From: TMED14 sp041192685
Lineage (GTDB): Bacteria; Bacteroidota; Bacteroidia; Flavobacteriales; Schleiferiaceae
Direction: 5' to 3'
Length of the DNA stretch: 18,031 nt
Assembly: GCA_041192685.1 (NCBI GenBank)
Contig: JBEEMM010000013.1
Location: 1-18,031 of the forward strand
Shown: in pieces, positions 13,887 through 18,031 of the stretch
How the letters are laid out: each line of letters opens with the position of its first letter
Numbering within the stretch: position 1 is the stretch's first letter
Made by a program: the position numbers and the translations under genes
Notes under the pieces: generated by a model
What the model saw: only the letters and a program-made list of their open reading frames with translations
Database searches by the model: none
What the model was told of the DNA's origin: nothing

Positions 13887-15165
13887 CAAAGGCAACGTTT
13901 TCGGGAGGGACTCCGTAGTCGTCGACCATCTTCAGGACGGCCGCGTTCATCATGGGTGGTCCGCAGAAATAAAACTCAATGTCTTCAGGCGCTTCATGAA
14001 CCGAGAGGTAGTTATCGATCAGTGCTTGGTGCACAAAACCTACGAATCCATCGCCGCTGCTTTCCATGCTCGTCTTAGGGGTCCAATGGTCGTCTGCCAA
14101 AGGCTCCGATAGCACCAAGTGAAACTTAAAGTTCGGGAACTGCTCCTCGATTTGGCGAAAGTCGTCCACGTAAAACAGCTCGCGGCGCGAACGGCCTCCG
14201 TACCAAAACGATACCTTACGACCGGTCTTCAGCGTGTGGAAGAGGTGGAACAGGTGCGAACGCATGGGGGCCATGCCTGCGCCTCCGCCGATGTAAATCA
14301 TCTCTGACTCGTTGTCTTTGATGTGGAACTCTCCGTAGGGACCCGATACCATGACCTTGTCTCCTGGCTTGAGGTTGAAAATATAGGATGAGCAAACCCC
14401 AGGGTTGACATTCATCCATCCGTTTTTGGCGCGGTCCCAAGGGGGCGTAGCAACTCGGATGTTGAGCATCACGATGTTACCTTCCGCGGGGTGGTTGGCC
14501 ATGGAGTATGCCCTGAACAGAGGTTCAGGATTCTTCATCTTAAGATCCCAAAGCTTGAACTTATCCCACTCCGATTGAAACTCGTCGGGCTTCTTGCCCA
14601 AACTCGGGTGCGACGTAATGTCAAAATCTTTATAGTCAACCTCCACTGCGGGCACGTCAATTTGGATGTAGCCACCGGCCAAGAAGTCGAGGCTCTCCCC
14701 GTCGGGAAGCTTAACCACAAACTCCTTGATGAAGGAAGCCACGTTGTAGTTAGAAACTACCTCACATTCCCACTTTTTGATGCCAAAGATCTCTTCGGGC
14801 ACCTTAATCTTCATGTTGTTCTTGACTTTTACTTGGCAGCCCAAGCGCCAATCGTCCGCAATTTGCTTGCGGTTGAAGAATCCGGTTTCAGTAGGTAGAA
14901 TTTCACCGCCGCCCTCAAAGACCTGGCACTTGCACATGCCGCAGGTTCCACCACCGCCGCATGCCGAAGGCAAAAACACCTTGCGGTTGCCAAGAGTAGT
15001 GAGCAGGGTATTTCCCGACTCTACCTCAAAGATGTCGCCGTTAATGTCCAGTTTGACTGGCCCGGAAGGTGCTAATCGTGCTTTCGCCTGTAGAAGTATC
15101 GTAACCAAAAGAATGGTTACCAGGGTAAAAATGAAAATACTCCAGAGAATTGTTGATGTAAACAT
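13870..15165 (-). CDS. nqrF: Na+-NQR subunit F
   Basis: Electron entry subunit of the Na+-pumping NADH:quinone oxidoreductase: it oxidises NADH and passes electrons through FAD to a [2Fe-2S] cluster. The product has 431 residues (Vibrio about 408). One N-terminal helix covers about 5-25. The ferredoxin domain has cluster ligands C69, C75, C78 and C110. The FAD-binding motif RAYS is at 218-221, the NADH-binding GGGAGMAP follows, and the C-terminal CGPPMMNAAV and DDFGG complete a ferredoxin-NADP reductase-like module. It starts nine bases after nqrE. Its last codons overlap the apbE start. Confidence 0.97.
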   Translation of the reverse strand: MFTSTILWSIFIFTLVTILLVTILLQAKARLAPSGPVKLDINGDIFEVESGNTLLTTLGNRKVFLPSACGGGGTCGMCKCQVFEGGGEILPTETGFFNRKQIADDWRLGCQVKVKNNMKIKVPEEIFGIKKWECEVVSNYNVASFIKEFVVKLPDGESLDFLAGGYIQIDVPAVEVDYKDFDITSHPSLGKKPDEFQSEWDKFKLWDLKMKNPEPLFRAYSMANHPAEGNIVMLNIRVATPPWDRAKNGWMNVNPGVCSSYIFNLKPGDKVMVSGPYGEFHIKDNESEMIYIGGGAGMAPMRSHLFHLFHTLKTGRKVSFWYGGRSRRELFYVDDFRQIEEQFPNFKFHLVLSEPLADDHWTPKTSMESSGDGFVGFVHQALIDNYLSVHEAPEDIEFYFCGPPMMNAAVLKMVDDYGVPPENVAFDDFGG

Positions 15166-15174
15166 TGCTAAACC

Positions 15175-15789
15175 TTAGATTTTAATACCCATAAAACTCA
15201 TAAAGGCCATTCCCATCAATCCGGTGATGATGAAGGTTATTCCCAAGCCACGAAGTGGAGCAGGAATATGGCTGTACTTAAGGCGCTCGCGTATTGCTGC
15301 TAGGGCGACAATGGCAAGAGCCCAACCCACGCCAGAACCAACCGCAAATACGGTGGCTTCGGAGAGCGTCTTGTAGGCACGTTCTTGCACAAAAAGGGCA
15401 GCTCCTAAAATGCTGCAGTTCACCGCGATAAGGGGCAAAAAGATGCCCAAGGCATTGTAAAGACTTGGCGAGAACCGCTCAATAATCATCTCGAGCAGCT
15501 GCACAATGGCTGCCACGACCGCAATAAATATGATAAAGCTCAAAAAACTGAGGTCGTAGCCGGCCAAACTAGGATCTAGCCAGGCGAGCGCTCCGGGTTG
15601 AAGCAGCTTGGTATCTACCAAGAAGTTTACAGGAACCGTAACCAATAAGGTAAAGGTCACTGCAATCCCCAAACCCATTGCAGTCTTCACGGTTTTAGAA
15701 ACCGCGAGGTAGGAACACATTCCCAAAAAGAATGCGAAAATCATATTCTCAATGAATATGCTCCTTATGAATAAATTTACTAGTTCCAT
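15175..15789 (-). CDS. nqrE: Na+-NQR subunit E
   Basis: A 204-residue integral membrane protein of about six helices that pairs with NqrD as an inverted-topology homologue. C25 (in GMCSYLAVS) and C125 (in AVNCSILGAAL) match the cysteines that, with two from NqrD, hold an iron centre within the membrane. The SGVGWALAIVALAAIRERL segment is typical of the RnfA/NqrE family. The ATG at 15789 gives ELVNLFIRSIFIENM, the standard start. A 24-base gap separates it from nqrD. Confidence 0.97.
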   Translation of the reverse strand: MELVNLFIRSIFIENMIFAFFLGMCSYLAVSKTVKTAMGLGIAVTFTLLVTVPVNFLVDTKLLQPGALAWLDPSLAGYDLSFLSFIIFIAVVAAIVQLLEMIIERFSPSLYNALGIFLPLIAVNCSILGAALFVQERAYKTLSEATVFAVGSGVGWALAIVALAAIRERLKYSHIPAPLRGLGITFIITGLMGMAFMSFMGIKI

Positions 15790-15813
15790 GATCGGTTTTA
15801 CTAAGACTACAGA

Positions 15814-16482
15814 TTAATTCTCAATGAGTTGGCGGAACCTGGCACGCTGTACCCAAATGAGTACCGCAAGCACAATTAAAGCCATTGGTGGCAGGAGCAT
15901 AAGCCCGTTATTGCTGTACCAGCCTCCATTATCGAGGTACCATGACTCTGGGATTACTTGATAGCCGTACAATTGACCAGCGCCAAGAAGTTCGCGTATA
16001 AAGGCAACAACGATTAGGACCGCCGCGTATCCAGCGCCATTGCCGATACCATCAAGAAAGGCCTTCCAGGGAGTATTGGCAAGTGCAAATGCTTCGATTC
16101 GCCCCATCAGGATGCAGTTGGTTATAATCAAGCCAACAAAGACCGAAAGCTGCTTGCTCACGTCGTAGACATAGGCCTTTAAAATTTGGTCTACCACGAT
16201 TACCAGTGCGGCCACGATTACCAGCTGCACGATAATTCGAATCCGATTAGGAATAAAATTACGGAGCATAGAAGTGATAAGGTTTGAAAAGGCGGTAACC
16301 ACTAAAACACTCACACCCATAACGATGGCAGGCTCCAACTTCACGGTAATTGCTAGAGAAGAACAGATACCCAGAACCTGCACCGTCACAGGATTGGATT
16401 CATTCAAGGGATCCTTTAGAATTTTGATATTCTTCTTAGAGAATAGAGCCTCTTTGGGCTCAGTCTTGGTTGCTTGGCTCAT
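15814..16482 (-). CDS. nqrD: Na+-NQR subunit D
   Basis: A 222-residue membrane protein of the RnfE/NqrD family with about six helices. C40 (in VLGICSSLAIT) and C123 (in IITNCILMGR) are the expected iron-centre ligands, both 11 positions later than in Vibrio because of a longer cytoplasmic N-terminus (MSQATKTEPKEALFSKKN). The NGLMLLPPMALI loop lies near the C-terminal end. The start overlaps the nqrC stop as ATGA, indicating coupled translation. Confidence 0.97.
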   Translation of the reverse strand: MSQATKTEPKEALFSKKNIKILKDPLNESNPVTVQVLGICSSLAITVKLEPAIVMGVSVLVVTAFSNLITSMLRNFIPNRIRIIVQLVIVAALVIVVDQILKAYVYDVSKQLSVFVGLIITNCILMGRIEAFALANTPWKAFLDGIGNGAGYAAVLIVVAFIRELLGAGQLYGYQVIPESWYLDNGGWYSNNGLMLLPPMALIVLAVLIWVQRARFRQLIEN

Positions 16483-17225
16483 AATACAGAAATCAAAGAA
16501 TCAGGATTTGCCGCAACCGGAGCTGCTAATGCAGGGTTGCGCGCTAGTAAATAGCTCATGTAGGGCTGAAGGCAGTCGTTAAGCATGCTCTCAACGCCAA
16601 CCGACGTGATGGTTCCGCCCGAAATTCCATCAACCTGATGGTCGCCTGAGGCATCTCCCTTGCGCACCGAAATGGATTGGTATGCTCCATTGACCGCGAG
16701 CTTTTTACCCGGAAACTGATCGGTGAAAATCGGAAGTGAAATTTCTGCCCCGAGACCAGGAGTCTCGCTCTTGTGACCAAAGGTTGCTCCAGCTATGGTG
16801 TAGCCGTCGGACAGGATGGATACGTAACCCCAGATTGGGCCCCATAGTCCCTTACCCCTGACTGGTATAATGTAGAATACCTTACCGTCTCGTTCTGCGA
16901 TAAACAGAGGAACTTCACGCTCATCCATCGGTTTGGATACTGCGTCTGCCATTTTGATGTCAAAGGCAGGAATCTCCGGATTGGATTCTAGTTCACCACC
17001 CTTAAGAACCAATTGGTCGGTAATGTATGTTTCGAAGGAAGCTTCGGCCTCGTCGCGCGTGACTTCAATTCCAAGAGATCTAAGAATCTCCTGCTTCTTT
17101 TCTTTTTGAATGTTTGCGTCTTGTGCAGGCTTTAGCGATAAGGCAGCCACAGAAAGCATCACAGCCACTAAAACGACCATCACAACCGAGAAAACGTAGG
17201 TATATGAATTGCTATTTACATTCAT
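16479..17225 (-). CDS. nqrC: Na+-NQR subunit C, covalent flavoprotein
   Basis: The 248-residue subunit has one N-terminal helix (about 10-30) and a periplasmic FMN-binding domain. The flavinylation motif is DGISGGTIT (199-207). The usual Dxx(S/T)GAT consensus has Ala where this protein has G204, and T205 is the expected FMN-bearing residue. Its modification depends on ApbE. The GLGAEIS segment (157-163) and the GLWGPIWGYVS loop (126-136) are family features. The start overlaps the nqrB stop (ATGA), and the end overlaps nqrD in the same way. The C-terminal extension after residue 230 (PALAAPVAANPDSLISVL) is low in complexity. Confidence 0.96.
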   Translation of the reverse strand: MNVNSNSYTYVFSVVMVVLVAVMLSVAALSLKPAQDANIQKEKKQEILRSLGIEVTRDEAEASFETYITDQLVLKGGELESNPEIPAFDIKMADAVSKPMDEREVPLFIAERDGKVFYIIPVRGKGLWGPIWGYVSILSDGYTIAGATFGHKSETPGLGAEISLPIFTDQFPGKKLAVNGAYQSISVRKGDASGDHQVDGISGGTITSVGVESMLNDCLQPYMSYLLARNPALAAPVAANPDSLISVL

Positions 17226-18031
17226 GCTTGCTGGAGTTTTAAGCGCTTGAGGCGTTTTGAAATATTAGCTTGAACTACATAATGGTCAACCAAGGGGGCG
17301 AAAACATTCATTAGAAGTATCGCAAGCATTATGCCCTCAGGATAGGCAGGGTTGAACACCCGAATTAGAATTGCCATAAGTCCTACTAAAAAGCCATAAA
17401 TCCATTTACCCCGCTCGGTATGCGCCGCCGAAACCGGATCAGTGGCCATGAATACCACGCCGAAGGCAAAACCTCCATACATGAGGTGCTGATAGAATGG
17501 TAGCTCCATATAGCTCCGCATGGCTCCTGGGTCGAGGAGGTGAGCAGAAGAATTAAAAATCAAACCCATGCACAAACCTCCGACTGCGGCAGAAAGCATA
17601 ATCTTCCAGCTGCCTACTCCGGTGTAAATCAAAAACGCAGCCCCCAGCAGAATGGCAAAGGTGCTGGTTTCGCCAATGGAACCCGGAACAAACCCCCAAA
17701 ATGCATCCATGAAAGAATACGAAGTCTGACCTGTCGTGGCAAGCTGACCAAGGGCGGTCGCTCCGGAATACCCGTCAACCACTTGAGCACCTGCCTCGGC
17801 TGAGGTGTTGATCCAAATTTTGTCGCCAGACATGTAGGTGGGGTAGGCAAAAAAGGCGAAAACCCTTGCAGTTAGAGCAGGATTGAGCAAGTTCATGCCG
17901 GTTCCGCCAAACACTTCCTTCACAAAAAGAACGGAGAATGCGGTAGAAATTGCCACCATCCAAAGGGGAATATCAATTGGCATGATTAGGGGAATCAAAA
18001 TTCCCGAAACCAAGAAGCCCTCGTTGACCGC
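17222..18031 (-). CDS. nqrB: Na+-NQR subunit B, 5' end cut off
   Basis: The last 269 codons of nqrB are present. The frame runs off the right edge, and the first visible residues AVNEGFLVSG are internal, so no start lies in the window. It is a multi-helix membrane subunit that carries covalent FMN and, in Vibrio, riboflavin and the Na+ path. The FMN acceptor threonine lies in VVDGYSGATALG, encoded at 17756-17758. Other family segments are GGTGMNLLNPALTARVF, MATDPVSAAHT and the FNPAYPEGIMLAILLMN end region. About one third of the protein, and all of nqrA, lie beyond the edge. The stop overlaps the nqrC start (ATGA). Confidence 0.97.
   Translation of the reverse strand, partial: AVNEGFLVSGILIPLIMPIDIPLWMVAISTAFSVLFVKEVFGGTGMNLLNPALTARVFAFFAYPTYMSGDKIWINTSAEAGAQVVDGYSGATALGQLATTGQTSYSFMDAFWGFVPGSIGETSTFAILLGAAFLIYTGVGSWKIMLSAAVGGLCMGLIFNSSAHLLDPGAMRSYMELPFYQHLMYGGFAFGVVFMATDPVSAAHTERGKWIYGFLVGLMAILIRVFNPAYPEGIMLAILLMNVFAPLVDHYVVQANISKRLKRLKLQQA

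Overview
The window looks like a chromosomal segment of a marine-type member of the Bacteroidota, probably Flavobacteriales-like. Four things point there: a secreted beta-propeller protein ending in the start of a type IX secretion (T9SS) sorting signal (IYPNP), a YtxJ-type bacillithiol-associated protein, a Na+-translocating NADH:quinone reductase (nqr) operon with apbE, and promoter elements of the Bacteroidota form TAnnTTTG in place of the -35/-10 pair of other bacteria. Base composition is moderately GC-rich for this group. Almost every base is coding, no gene-free stretch exceeds about 110 bases, and I see no tRNA, rRNA, CRISPR array, insertion sequence or prophage.

Left region (1-4357, minus strand): a tiny lipoprotein, ytxJ and lipA (lipoyl synthase) form a compact operon. 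It is followed by a roughly 1000-residue Asp-box (BNR) propeller protein with a T9SS tail that is cut by the left edge. Facing away on the plus strand, ung, rmuC and an rlmB-like rRNA 2'-O-methyltransferase overlap stop-to-start in one operon (4384-7138). Its 26-base gap from the lipoprotein gene appears to hold two back-to-back -7 boxes.

Middle region: valS (minus) converges on rlmB and diverges from a secreted DUF1573 protein, which has the best promoter in the window and a clear intrinsic terminator. An aminotransferase and murB follow as a plus-strand pair.

Right region (12663-18031): nqrB (5' end cut by the right edge), nqrC, nqrD, nqrE, nqrF and apbE run on the minus strand. NqrA should lie just beyond the right edge. 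ApbE attaches the FMN groups to NqrB and NqrC, whose acceptor motifs are visible. Tail-to-tail with apbE lies a 65-residue single-span protein with four cysteines. It resembles the Nqr maturation factor NqrM (DUF539) in layout and is the best candidate here for an under-described component.

Three observations deserve most attention. One is the NqrM-like protein. The second is a textbook intrinsic terminator that lies inside the signal-peptide codons of apbE, immediately after nqrF. The third is a repeated arrangement in which a TAnnTTTG box ends only 4-9 bases before the start codon at five transcription-unit heads, which suggests leaderless or nearly leaderless mRNAs. Most of the remaining genes are ordinary housekeeping genes.
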